Below are positions 56,180-64,000 of a stretch of DNA of 64,000 nucleotides, piece after piece. The notes under the pieces were generated by a model. That model had not been told where the DNA came from. It worked only from the letters and a program-made list of their open reading frames with translations, and did not search any database. The position numbers and the translations under genes were made by a program. The DNA lies in NCBI GenBank assembly GCA_963677445.2, contig CAXXGF010000048.1, positions 1-64,000 on the forward strand, in the 5' to 3' direction. This DNA comes from G963677445 sp963677445 (GTDB taxonomy: Bacteria > Bacteroidota > Ignavibacteria > Ignavibacteriales > Melioribacteraceae). Every line of letters begins with the position of its first letter. Positions within the stretch are counted from its first letter, which is position 1.

Positions 56180-56650
56180 TCAGGAAATATCAAGTATTTC
56201 AAATTTTATCAGGCCCGCGGGAACTCTCGCCTGAACTATATCACCTTTTTTCTTATTCATCAAAGATTGTCCGACCGGTGAGGTATAAGCGATTTTCCCC
56301 TTTTGAAGATCGGCTTCCTCTTGTGAAACCAGGGTATAGTCGTAAGTTTTTGAATTATTAAGGTTTTTCACCGATACTTTCGCGAGAATATGGACAGAAT
56401 CTTTAGGAAATTCATTCGGGTCTACTATTCTGGCTTTTGATAAAAGTTCTTCAAGTTTACTGATCTTCAGCTCCATCAGCCCCTGGGCATCTTTTGCGGC
56501 GTCATATTCCGCGTTTTCCGAAAGATCGCCGTAAGACCTTGCTTCAGCAATTTTCTGGGCCATTTCTTTACGCCCGTTCTTCTTCAGGTCATTCAGTTCC
56601 TTTTCAAGTTCCCTTATTCTTTCTTTGCTGAGATAAATGAAATTGGACAA
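56180..56650 (-). CDS. greA: Transcription elongation factor GreA
   Basis: This 156-residue factor rescues backtracked RNA polymerase by stimulating transcript cleavage. The N-terminal coiled coil has the acidic tip SYGDLSENAEYDAAKDAQ, and the C-terminal FKBP-like domain has the VSQEEADLQKGKIAYTSPVGQ stretch and ends in KFEILDIS. The start is TTG at 56650 rather than ATG, supported by CAGGAG nine nt upstream. It heads the greA-tilS-hpt-ftsH cluster. A structured 36-nt segment lies in its leader at 56683-56718. Confidence 0.96.
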   Translation of the reverse strand: MSNFIYLSKERIRELEKELNDLKKNGRKEMAQKIAEARSYGDLSENAEYDAAKDAQGLMELKISKLEELLSKARIVDPNEFPKDSVHILAKVSVKNLNNSKTYDYTLVSQEEADLQKGKIAYTSPVGQSLMNKKKGDIVQARVPAGLIKFEILDIS

Positions 56651-56800
56651 AATTTTAACTCCTGTTTATTTTAAAAAAAATTGCCACAGTCGCAGGTGGT
56701 TGAACCAACGATAGTGGCTATTCAAAATTAATAAATATTTAATTTCATATCAACTTTTTTCTTAATTTTGAATTTGATATTCCAATACTCCCCCGGTACA

Positions 56801-58123
56801 ATGGTAAAAAAAAATAAAATTTTATTTCTTCTGCTTCTTTTAACGGGAATAATATACCTGGCATATCCCCTGTTTCAAACTTCGGGAAGCTCAGAAAATA
56901 TTATTCTGTTTATAATTATTTACGCTTCAGTTTTTATTTTATTTATTGCCGCCCTTCTGCTGTTACACAAAAATGAGGGAAATAACGAGGGAAGCAGAAT
57001 AACTTTTTTGATCATTATATCGGGAATTTTGTTCAGACTGGCGCTGATTGATTCCGCTCCTTCGACATCGGATGATTTTTATCGATACCTGTGGGAAGGG
57101 CGAATGATTCAAAATTTTGAAAATCCTTTTGAAAAAGCGCCTGATGATCCTTCTCTAAAATATATTCATGGCGACCAACTTCCGGCGAAAGTATCCTTTC
57201 CACATATGACAACAATTTATCCCCCAATCGCGCAAATAATTTTTGCCGCCGGAAGTTTTTTATCACCAGGCAATTCAGCCGGACTGAAAATTATTTACCT
57301 GCTATTCGAAACGATTACATTGTTCATTTTATTCCGCCTTCTCAAGGAAACAGGAAACAATGAATGGAAAGTTATTTATTATGCATGGCTTCCTCTTCCG
57401 ATTATGGAATACATGGTCAATGCGCATATTGACGCGGCGGGAATAACATTCTTCGTGCTTTTTTTATATTATGCCGGGAAAAATAGATATATAGCGGCTT
57501 CTTTTCCCCTTGCCGGAGCAATACTGGTTAAACTTTTCCCCGCCCTTTTTATCCCCCTTCTTTTCAGAAAATTCGGATTTAAAAAATCTGTCATTTCCAT
57601 TGGGATAACTCTGTTAATCGTCTCCCTGTTTATGTTGCCTTTTATTCCGGAAAAGAGAGAAATCAATGAGTCACTTTTTACATATCTTTCCACATGGAGC
57701 TTTAACGGATCCCTTTATAAGATTACCGATTATCTGACCGGTTTTGGAAGCAACTCCAGACTAATAACCTACTCACTCTTTATTGCCGGAATAATTATAA
57801 TTTCACTCAGATATAACAACTTCACCAAAGCTGTTTTTTACAGTTGGATTCTTTATATTATCTGCACTCCCACCTTATACCCCTGGTACCTGGGATGGGT
57901 ATCGGCAATGCTGCCCCTTGTTTTTTCACCGGCCCTGTTATTCCTGCTGTTCTTCGTTAATTTTTCTAATGTCACTCCCCTCGCTAAAATCTGGACTGAA
58001 TATAACTTTGTTTTGTTTTTGAAATATATCCCCTTTTATCTTTTGTTATTTTATGAAATCATTTTTCTTAAAATGAAAGACAGGGCCTCCTCTCCTTTCG
58101 TAAAAAAAAAGACGGCGATTTAA
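56801..58123 (+). CDS. Polytopic GT-C mannosyltransferase-like membrane protein
   Basis: The 440-residue product (ATG 56801 preferred over TTG 56768, since it starts directly before the first helix) has about eleven to twelve membrane helices. An early loop after the second to third helix has APSTSDDFYRYLWEGRMI, an acidic DD-x-YRY-x-WEG motif typical of the alpha-mannosyltransferase MptA/B and GT87 groups that use polyprenyl-phosphate mannose. It should add sugar on the periplasmic face of the inner membrane. It is divergent from greA and has no partner gene in line. The acceptor and the sugar are unknown. Confidence 0.82.
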   Translation: MVKKNKILFLLLLLTGIIYLAYPLFQTSGSSENIILFIIIYASVFILFIAALLLLHKNEGNNEGSRITFLIIISGILFRLALIDSAPSTSDDFYRYLWEGRMIQNFENPFEKAPDDPSLKYIHGDQLPAKVSFPHMTTIYPPIAQIIFAAGSFLSPGNSAGLKIIYLLFETITLFILFRLLKETGNNEWKVIYYAWLPLPIMEYMVNAHIDAAGITFFVLFLYYAGKNRYIAASFPLAGAILVKLFPALFIPLLFRKFGFKKSVISIGITLLIVSLFMLPFIPEKREINESLFTYLSTWSFNGSLYKITDYLTGFGSNSRLITYSLFIAGIIIISLRYNNFTKAVFYSWILYIICTPTLYPWYLGWVSAMLPLVFSPALLFLLFFVNFSNVTPLAKIWTEYNFVLFLKYIPFYLLLFYEIIFLKMKDRASSPFVKKKTAI

Positions 58124-58508
58124 TGAACGCCGGTTCGATTTAAGCATCTTCAATGAAACAGAAACCATTAAAATTATTTTGTATAAACCGGCAGTGAAAA
58201 GTGGTAAGTGGAGAGTTTTTTAATTGAAAATTGAAAATTGACAATTGATAATTAAAAGATGGCTCCGGTTTTTATATTGTATTATTTTATTCTGTTAATC
58301 TTTTTAATCTCTGTAATTTTGTTCGGCGCTTTTTTCAGCGTTCATCATCAAATTCCACTGGAAATATTACCCCGGTTGAATAAGGTTAATGAGGTTTAAT
58401 TTTGCCGGGTAATCACCTCAGCTACTAAGGTTAAAAAAATAAAGAATAAGGTTTCGTCCTTTAGATGAATTCGTAAGCGGCTCCGAATGGTGTCGAATAT
58501 TATTAGCC

Positions 58509-58721
58509 CCGGATGAAATCCGGTGGTTTGATCAGACATTTACCAGCCGCGACGCTGAAGGCGTCGAATATTCACAACCCGGAGTAAATAATATCTGAAA
58601 AATAATATTTTATCTGCGCGTGAGAGTTATATTCGAACCCTTCAGGGTCTTGTTCCATGTTTTTCTCTTTACCCCGGGGCAGCTCGCCCGGGGCTATTCA
58701 TATTGAATCCCATTCGGGATT
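58509..58721. repeat. Second array of short hairpins
   Basis: Five hairpins in about 210 bp: CCGGAT-GAA-ATCCGG (58509-58523), GACGC-TGAAG-GCGTC (58551-58565), ACCC-TTCA-GGGT (58637-58648), CCCCGGG...GCCCGGGG (58672-58694) and AATCCC-ATTC-GGGATT (58706-58721). Stems differ but loops repeat the TGAA/TTCA theme seen at 46788-46990. There is no coding potential. Confidence 0.6.
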
Positions 58722-58732
58722 CTTAGCAAGAA

Positions 58733-58775
58733 AAATTTTGCCATTTCGCATAGAATCTGGCCCCTTACGGAGTAA
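58733..58775 (+). repeat. Dispersed GCCATTT-TAGAAT repeat, copy 2
   Basis: AATTTTGCCATTTCGCATAG, then AATC and, after a spacer, TTACGGAGTAAT match 3979-4020 over about 43 bp with a few substitutions. It directly follows the hairpin array. Confidence 0.55.
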
Positions 58776-58972
58776 TTTACCTTTGCGGGATTTGGTGTTT
58801 TTGTGATTTTGCGGCCTGGCCTTTTTTTTGCAAGGAGATTTCTCTTAATATAACCTTTTCATTTCAAGTACTAATTAGTAATTGAAATCCTGCCATTTTG
58901 CGCAGGATTTAATTTCTACAGGAGTACTTGAAAGAAGGAATATTTTTATTACGCAGATTAGAGCGGAAAAAT

Positions 58973-59578
58973 TTATTGAACCTTCCAGACAGATTTTGAG
59001 AGAACACTGCCATCATAAGGATCGATATATATTAATTCCCCGTTACCTTTGTATCTTTCTTTGCTGCCTGATTCGCTGATTGTTGTCATCACTTTCCAGA
59101 CGTATGACTTATATTCATCAGACCATTCAAAACTGAGGATCCACTCTTTAACACCTTTTGGCAATCCATTAATGCGGGCAATTTCGGAGGCTTCATTCAG
59201 GTCAATACTAAAAGTACATTTTTCGGGAGTTCTACGGCATTGAGGAATTCCGATACTTCCATATTCGGAAAGAATTTCACCCTTGTCATTTAAATAAAAT
59301 ACAATTTCTTCATCAACAAATTCAAGATCGGGCATAACAAACTTATAATGCATCTCATACCCAAACTTCACCTTCTTACAGCCGGCAGGATCAAGTTTTA
59401 TATATTTCCGGAAAATATCATCCCCGGTTTTTGTCATAATATATTCATCCGCGGCAGTTACAACATTATCGGGAACCTGAATAATATCATTGTTTTTACC
59501 ACAATCGGAACAACTGCAGCCGGCAACAACAATAATCGCGAAAAACAGAATAACAATTGTCAGTTTATTTATTTTCAT
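58973..59578 (-). CDS. Hypothetical Cys-rich lipoprotein
   Basis: This 201-residue protein has a lipoprotein signal (MKINKLTIVILFFAIIVVAG, then Cys) followed at once by CSCSDCGKN, so four Cys are clustered at the N-terminus of the mature form. Two more Cys pairs lie in the middle (PQCRRTPEKC). The C-terminal part reads like a PepSY-type fold (WKVMTTI, then GELIYIDPYDGSVLS), but I am not sure of it. It overlaps the end of the REC-histidine kinase gene by 14 bp and lies downstream of it, so the two are co-transcribed and translationally coupled. It could be a sensor or periplasmic partner for that kinase; this is inference. Confidence 0.7.
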   Translation of the reverse strand: MKINKLTIVILFFAIIVVAGCSCSDCGKNNDIIQVPDNVVTAADEYIMTKTGDDIFRKYIKLDPAGCKKVKFGYEMHYKFVMPDLEFVDEEIVFYLNDKGEILSEYGSIGIPQCRRTPEKCTFSIDLNEASEIARINGLPKGVKEWILSFEWSDEYKSYVWKVMTTISESGSKERYKGNGELIYIDPYDGSVLSKSVWKVQ

Positions 59579-60719
59579 CCTTTGTCGCCATGGTTTTTAA
59601 TGTAAAATAAAAGCTGCTTCCTTCACCCGGCATGCTGTCAACCCAAATCGCTCCACCATTCTTTTCAACAAACTCTCTGCAAAGAATGAGTCCCAGACCC
59701 GTACCCTTTTCTTTGGCGGTGCCAAGAGTTGAATGTTTTGTATCCATTTTAAAGAGTTTCCCGATATCCTCCCGGGCGATTCCTATTCCCGAATCAGAAA
59801 TTGTTACAAGAAGTTCACCTTCTCCTTTTTCCGCCGAAATTTTCACAACACCTTCATCCCCTGTAAATTTTATCGCGTTTGATATCAGGTTGCGTAAAAT
59901 TGTATATACCATATTTTCATCGGCAAAAACTATTGATTCACCCGGACATTCATTAACTATTTTGATATGCTTGAGATCGGCGGCTTCATGGAAGAGCCGT
60001 AATACTTTTGTTACAACATTATAAAGATTAAATTCCTCCTGTGTAAAATCGAGCCTGCCTCTCTGGAATCTTGACCATTCAAGCAGGTTATCGATAAGGC
60101 CGTTTATCTCTTTGGCAACATTATTTATATAAAAATTATATTGTTTAATTTCATCACTGCTGAGGTTATCGAAATCCTCCATAATAATATCACTATAGCC
60201 GAGAATAGTTGATAAAGGCGTTTTAATGTCGTGTGATATTATCGAAAAGAGCATATCTTTACGCGCATTAGTATTTTCAAGATTATCATTATATTCAAGC
60301 AGCTTCTTTTGCTGGTGCTGAATAAGAAGATGAGCGTTTACCCGCGCGACAAGTTCGGCATACTGAAAAGGCTTGGTTATGTAATCAACACCTCCTGTGG
60401 CGAAACCTTTTATTTTTTCGGCGGTGGCGGTTAAAGCGCTAAGGAATATAACCGGAATATCTTTTGTTTCTTCATCCTTTTTAATTTCCCGGCAAACCTC
60501 AAAACCATCTATTTCAGGCATTACAATATCAAGTAAAACCAGATCAGGTTTTATTTCCCTTACCAGATTTATTGCTGTTTTTCCACCATCCGCAACAAGA
60601 ACTTTAAATCCCTGTTTGGTCAGATAATTAAATAACAATCCCAGATTAGCCGGATTATCATCCACTATCAGGATTGTAGAATCCTTAATATTTATTTCCC
60701 GGTTTTCAGCCGAATTCAT
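59565..60719 (-). CDS. Response regulator-histidine kinase (REC-HisKA-HATPase)
   Basis: This 384-residue cytoplasmic signalling protein has an N-terminal receiver with Asp20/Asp21 (LIVDDNPANLG), phospho-acceptor Asp64 (LVLLDIVMPEIDGFEV) and Lys116 (DYITKPF). A HisKA helix follows with His163 in FSIISHDIKTPLS, then HATPase_c with NLISNAIKF, DSGIGIAREDIG and GTGLGLILC. There is no membrane segment or PAS domain, so it receives phosphate from another kinase or acts as a cytoplasmic switch. It is transcribed with the Cys-rich lipoprotein gene, which it overlaps by 14 bp. Its output partner is unknown. Confidence 0.93.
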   Translation of the reverse strand: MNSAENREINIKDSTILIVDDNPANLGLLFNYLTKQGFKVLVADGGKTAINLVREIKPDLVLLDIVMPEIDGFEVCREIKKDEETKDIPVIFLSALTATAEKIKGFATGGVDYITKPFQYAELVARVNAHLLIQHQQKKLLEYNDNLENTNARKDMLFSIISHDIKTPLSTILGYSDIIMEDFDNLSSDEIKQYNFYINNVAKEINGLIDNLLEWSRFQRGRLDFTQEEFNLYNVVTKVLRLFHEAADLKHIKIVNECPGESIVFADENMVYTILRNLISNAIKFTGDEGVVKISAEKGEGELLVTISDSGIGIAREDIGKLFKMDTKHSTLGTAKEKGTGLGLILCREFVEKNGGAIWVDSMPGEGSSFYFTLKTMATKDENK

Positions 60720-60832
60720 AAAAAAACTCTCTTTATTGAGATTGAATTATTAATTTAATAAACAAGTTACTTTTTATAAATATCTATATAACTAAAAATG
60801 CAGTTAAATCAAAAGCATAATCCCTGTTTTTT

Positions 60833-62089
60833 TCATGTTACCTCCTCTAAAATTTCGGAAAGCCCCCTGGTTATATTCTTCCGGTCGAATTTCCTTATTT
60901 CTTCGAAATCAGCTGACCGGCGATCCTGAATGCTAAAAACTTCCGATGCGCTATCGGAATAACTAAATAATCTTCCAACACCGGTTTTATTCAATATTTC
61001 CGCTACCTCATCATTGTCATCCCCAAACGCGATAACCCTGTTTCCTGTTCTTATATACTCAAATAATTTGCCTGGCACATGCCGGGGTTCAGTCGCGCAG
61101 ACAAGAAGATATTCCGCTGATATCATTTCCCGCAGCATATCTTTATATGGCAGAAAACCTGAATAATCAGTATAAGGTAAAAGTCCGTTTTTCTCTATCT
61201 CCTGTTTGATCAATGGACTGACAGTTCCCACAAACTTAAGCCTTAAACTTGCGCCGGAATCTATTTTTTCTTTTACCGCCGGCCAGAAATATTTCGGATT
61301 TTGATGATCGAAAATATTACCCGCGTGTAAAATTGTATGATAGTCCCTCTTCAGCGGCTCCAGGTCTTCAAAATCATCCTCATTATATCCCCAGTATAAA
61401 AGTCTGTATTTTTCCTTTTCCTGTGGATATTTATCACTGAAATAATCAATGAGTCCCTGTGTGACAAAAACTATTTTAGAAGAGAGCTTTATCACCGATT
61501 TTTCCAGATGATTATCAATCGCGAGAACTGCCTTATTTCTTTTATGTCCTTTGTAATATGATATATCAACCCAGGGATCAATAAAGACCGAAACTAAAGG
61601 TAACTTAAAAAGTGAGCTTAGTTTTTTACCAAGCAAATGAACGCTGTGGGGAGGGCCGTTTGTAAGAATAACATCAAACTTTTCTTTTTTTAATAATTTT
61701 TTAGCCTCCTTCAGGCCGGGCAGGTACCATCCTATACGGGCGTCCGGGATAAAAAAGGTCATGCGAAACCAGATGGCCAGTCTTTGTTTAAAGCTGCTAT
61801 CGGTTTTGCTCAGGGCCTCTGAAGCTGAAAGTACTTCTCCCTTCTTTTTCCCGAGAAGTTTACGGTAAAGATCGAAAGGATCGAGGAAGCCGGTTTTATA
61901 AACGGGCAGATCGGGGCTGACCTCCTTCAGCAGACTGTTATCAGGAGCTGTAAATGTATCCTCCTTTACTGTCAGAACTGATGGCTGCCAGCCGTATTCC
62001 GGCAGGAACTTAACCATCTTAAGAGGCCAGTGAAGAGAAGCTTTTCCCGACGGCGGCCAGAAAAAGCTCAGGACCAATACTTTTTTCAA
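60833..62089 (-). CDS. Glycosyltransferase family 4 protein
   Basis: The 418-residue protein has the two-domain GT-B layout of GT4 enzymes. The N-terminal stretch is VLVLSFFWPPSGKASLHWPLK, shortened here as two parts LSFFWPPSGKAS and LHWPLKMVKFLPEYGW. The acceptor side has DVILTNGPPHSVHLLGKK, and the C-terminal domain has LHAGNIFDHQNPK, GFLPYKDMLREM and RHVPGKLFEYIRTGNRVIA with the conserved Glu. The start is TTG at 62089, supported by GAGGGAA 9 nt upstream and by the absence of a nearby ATG. It lies 1 bp after the alpha-amylase gene, so translation is coupled. Donor and acceptor are unknown. Confidence 0.88.
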   Translation of the reverse strand: MKKVLVLSFFWPPSGKASLHWPLKMVKFLPEYGWQPSVLTVKEDTFTAPDNSLLKEVSPDLPVYKTGFLDPFDLYRKLLGKKKGEVLSASEALSKTDSSFKQRLAIWFRMTFFIPDARIGWYLPGLKEAKKLLKKEKFDVILTNGPPHSVHLLGKKLSSLFKLPLVSVFIDPWVDISYYKGHKRNKAVLAIDNHLEKSVIKLSSKIVFVTQGLIDYFSDKYPQEKEKYRLLYWGYNEDDFEDLEPLKRDYHTILHAGNIFDHQNPKYFWPAVKEKIDSGASLRLKFVGTVSPLIKQEIEKNGLLPYTDYSGFLPYKDMLREMISAEYLLVCATEPRHVPGKLFEYIRTGNRVIAFGDDNDEVAEILNKTGVGRLFSYSDSASEVFSIQDRRSADFEEIRKFDRKNITRGLSEILEEVT

Positions 62090-62090
62090 T

Positions 62091-63956
62091 CTATTTTTCC
62101 CTCACCAGAATTCTTCCCCAATATGGTTTCACTTCAATTTGACCGGGCTGAATTTCCTTCCCGGTGGCAGCGTCAATATAAGATTTCCCATCTGTGAGTT
62201 TTGCATCCGGCTTCTTATCTTTCCCGGTATTGTTAATTATTACAAGTATGTACTGACCTTCATATTCCCTTGAGAAGGCGTATAGCCCTTCATTTTCCGC
62301 GAGAACAGTATTGAAATTTCCTTTCTGAAGCGCTTTGTATTTATTTCTTATACCAATATATTTTTTGATATGGTCATACAGGTTCTCATTAAAATATACC
62401 CTGTACTGTTCCTTTCGCGGAGACTGGTCAGGATTAACCGTTTCCGGCTCATAATTCATATCAGACCATACCATCGGTTTCCGGCAGCAGGGATCATTAG
62501 CGCCCCACATTCCCGCTTCGTCGCCATAATAGATCATCGGGGCCCCGAGGTATGACATCTGGAATATGACCATCAATTTATAAATATTGATTTCATGTTC
62601 ATCGGGCCTTCTGGTTTCATAATTTTTATTTGCCGCTCTTGTTTTTTCATAATATGAACCCCAGTTACGCATTGGTCCGATATTTTTATTTACAATATGT
62701 GAGAGGATTCTCTGGGTATCATGACTTCCAAGCAGGTTCTGCATCACATAAGCGACGCATGAAGGATAAGCCTCGCGCAGCTCCTTAAGCTGCCTGTCAA
62801 ATTCTATGGTATTTATTTTGTTAGAATCAGATATAAAATATTCTTCGCAGGAAAAGGCGAAGTTATAGTTCATTACCGCGTCAAACTCATCTCCTTCAAG
62901 AAAAGGAATATTATAGTCGATCGGCTCAATAATCTCGGCTGTAATATATGATTCGGGATTGACCGATTTGACCTTTTGCCTCCAGTCTTTCCAGAAACCA
63001 TGTCCAATCATAAAAGCTACATCCAGACGCCAGCCATCTATTCCATCCGAAGGATCACCGTCGCCGTCAGGGTCCATCCATCTTTCCGTAATATCAAAAA
63101 TATACTTTTTCGGAGGTCCCGCTATTCCGGTTGAATCCTGGTAAAGTTCCGGCAGTTCCTTTACTCCGAACCATCCGGAATATTCAAACCTGGTCCCCTT
63201 TTTTTCATCATCCCATGATAATATTTTGAACCAGTCTTTATATTTTGATTTCTGCTGTTTTTCCTGAACATCTATAAAAGCGGGGGAATTTAATCCCATG
63301 TGGTTAAATACACCGTCAATTATTACCCTGATGTTGCGTTTATGAGCTTCCTGCAGCAGTTTGAGAAATAATTTATCGGCAGAGGTCCATACCCATTTTT
63401 CCGAATCGGAAAATTCCTCGCTATTAATCAGCTTTTTATCTCCTTCCGGATCAGGTCCGAAAAAAGGGTCTATATGATGATAGGTAGCGCCGTCATATTT
63501 ATGCATTGAGGGAGCCTCAAAAACCGGGTTTAGATAAATCGCGCCTATTCCCATTTCTTTTATATAATCCAGTTTATCAATTATACCCTGCAGGTCACCC
63601 CCATATCTTCTTCGCTGAATATTAAAGAATACATCCTCCCCGTTTTTTTTCTCCCATTCCTGCAGTTTATACCAGTCGGAATTCCAGGGGTGAACTTCCC
63701 AGGGAGAGTTGAAATCATGAGGCCAGCTCCCTTTAATTGATAACAGATCAGGATCATTGCTCTTATCTGAATTTCTGAATCTTTCGGGGAAAATCTGGTA
63801 CCAGACAACCTCTTTCGCCCATTCCGGAACAAAATTTTCCGCGTTTTTAACTTTTTTCATATCGCCGCCGCTCCCCTTTTCTTCTCCGGCGGTCAAACTA
63901 ATGCCGGTGAAAAGAATGATAAATATAATAGATAAAGATGAAATTGAGGATTTCAT
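62091..63956 (-). CDS. Periplasmic GH13 alpha-amylase/neopullulanase-like enzyme
   Basis: This 621-residue enzyme has a signal peptide (MKSSISSLSIIFIILFTGIS) without a lipobox, so it works in the periplasm or outside. The GH13 barrel shows IIDGVFNHMG, the nucleophile in DGWRLDVAF, the acid/base Glu in YITAEIIE and the third Asp in LLGSHDTQRI, all intact. The early stretch WYQIFPERFRNSDKSNDP is usual in neopullulanase/cyclomaltodextrinase-type enzymes and maltogenic amylases. It should cut alpha-1,4 glucans. It is the first gene of a pair with a GT4 glycosyltransferase, 1 bp apart, which is an unusual pairing. A second secreted GH13 enzyme is at 8388. Confidence 0.92.
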   Translation of the reverse strand: MKSSISSLSIIFIILFTGISLTAGEEKGSGGDMKKVKNAENFVPEWAKEVVWYQIFPERFRNSDKSNDPDLLSIKGSWPHDFNSPWEVHPWNSDWYKLQEWEKKNGEDVFFNIQRRRYGGDLQGIIDKLDYIKEMGIGAIYLNPVFEAPSMHKYDGATYHHIDPFFGPDPEGDKKLINSEEFSDSEKWVWTSADKLFLKLLQEAHKRNIRVIIDGVFNHMGLNSPAFIDVQEKQQKSKYKDWFKILSWDDEKKGTRFEYSGWFGVKELPELYQDSTGIAGPPKKYIFDITERWMDPDGDGDPSDGIDGWRLDVAFMIGHGFWKDWRQKVKSVNPESYITAEIIEPIDYNIPFLEGDEFDAVMNYNFAFSCEEYFISDSNKINTIEFDRQLKELREAYPSCVAYVMQNLLGSHDTQRILSHIVNKNIGPMRNWGSYYEKTRAANKNYETRRPDEHEINIYKLMVIFQMSYLGAPMIYYGDEAGMWGANDPCCRKPMVWSDMNYEPETVNPDQSPRKEQYRVYFNENLYDHIKKYIGIRNKYKALQKGNFNTVLAENEGLYAFSREYEGQYILVIINNTGKDKKPDAKLTDGKSYIDAATGKEIQPGQIEVKPYWGRILVREK

Positions 63957-64000
63957 ATTATTTACCCGCGTATTTTGTTTTTACAATTTTATATACTTTG

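Larger units (their letters stand above)
58124..58972. other. Gene-free region with hairpin array and low-complexity DNA
   Basis: No gene is seen in about 0.85 kb. It starts with an AT-rich phrase repeat near 58221-58258 (TTGAAAATTGAAAATTGAC), followed by the hairpin array at 58509-58721 and a copy of the GCCATTT repeat (58733-58775). Another GCCATTTTGCGCAGGATTT lies near 58891. Confidence 0.6.

Overview
The window looks like a chromosome piece from a diderm of the FCB superphylum, most likely Ignavibacteriota or a close relative. The evidence is internal. Three secreted proteins end in a type IX secretion (T9SS) sorting module with the NYPNPFN signature (906-3647, 21480-23135, 33963-37748). 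There is a DUF4837 lipoprotein, an OmpA protein with thrombospondin type 3 calcium repeats, many Cys-lipobox lipoproteins and an ATP-type PEP carboxykinase. The tRNA promoter also fits the TAnnTTTG consensus of Bacteroidota. Calditrichota or Marinimicrobia cannot be excluded. No rRNA, CRISPR array, intact transposase, integrase or phage gene was seen.

Layout. 1-3647: AT-rich DNA with a methyltransferase cut by the left edge and a heavily frameshifted FG-GAP/T9SS gene. 4735-6559: a NarL-type two-component pair. 6621-8260: an unknown 125-aa gene, an AT-rich membrane gene and a broken second copy of the 125-aa gene. 8388-10478: periplasmic pullulanase-like GH13. 10624-20544 (minus): hybrid histidine kinase, pckA, valS and a TlpA-like thioredoxin lipoprotein. 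21480-26338 (minus): GLUG-repeat T9SS protein, GT-C-like membrane protein and GT2 glycosyltransferase. 27391-30350: Ig-like lipoprotein and OmpA protein. 30527-30601: tRNA-Asp. 30749-33229: stand-alone CBM48 protein, rmlA, a small membrane protein and an FMN-binding lipoprotein. 33963-46094: a gingipain-like C25 protein followed 24 bp later by an eight-gene poly-gamma-glutamate (PGA) operon. 47198-58123: potassium channel, DUF3857/transglutaminase lipoprotein, the housekeeping cluster greA-tilS-hpt-ftsH-kinase-DUF4837, and a GT-C mannosyltransferase-like protein. 58973-63956 (minus): lipoprotein, REC-histidine kinase, GT4 glycosyltransferase and periplasmic alpha-amylase.

The strongest candidate for an undescribed system is 37773-46094. 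PgsB, PgsC and PgsW, the polymer-making core, are followed without a gap by a basic periplasmic protein with a duplicated domain, an outer-membrane beta-barrel with a poly-lysine stretch, an LVIVD-propeller lipoprotein, a DUF1624-like membrane acyltransferase and a lysine-rich lipoprotein with three repeats. I infer a dedicated apparatus to carry, anchor or modify polyanionic PGA across a two-membrane envelope. No CapA/PgsA or CapD-like gene is present.

Two wider themes. First, several otherwise good genes, including the essential valS, are broken by one-base shifts or single stops, one clearly in an A homopolymer. Part of this is probably assembly or read error. Second, the gene-free stretches hold families of small palindromic repeats (two MITE-like elements with terminal inverted repeats, a shared 120-bp module near both 3.8 kb and 46.3 kb, and hairpin arrays near 46.8 kb and 58.6 kb) with no mobilising gene in the window.
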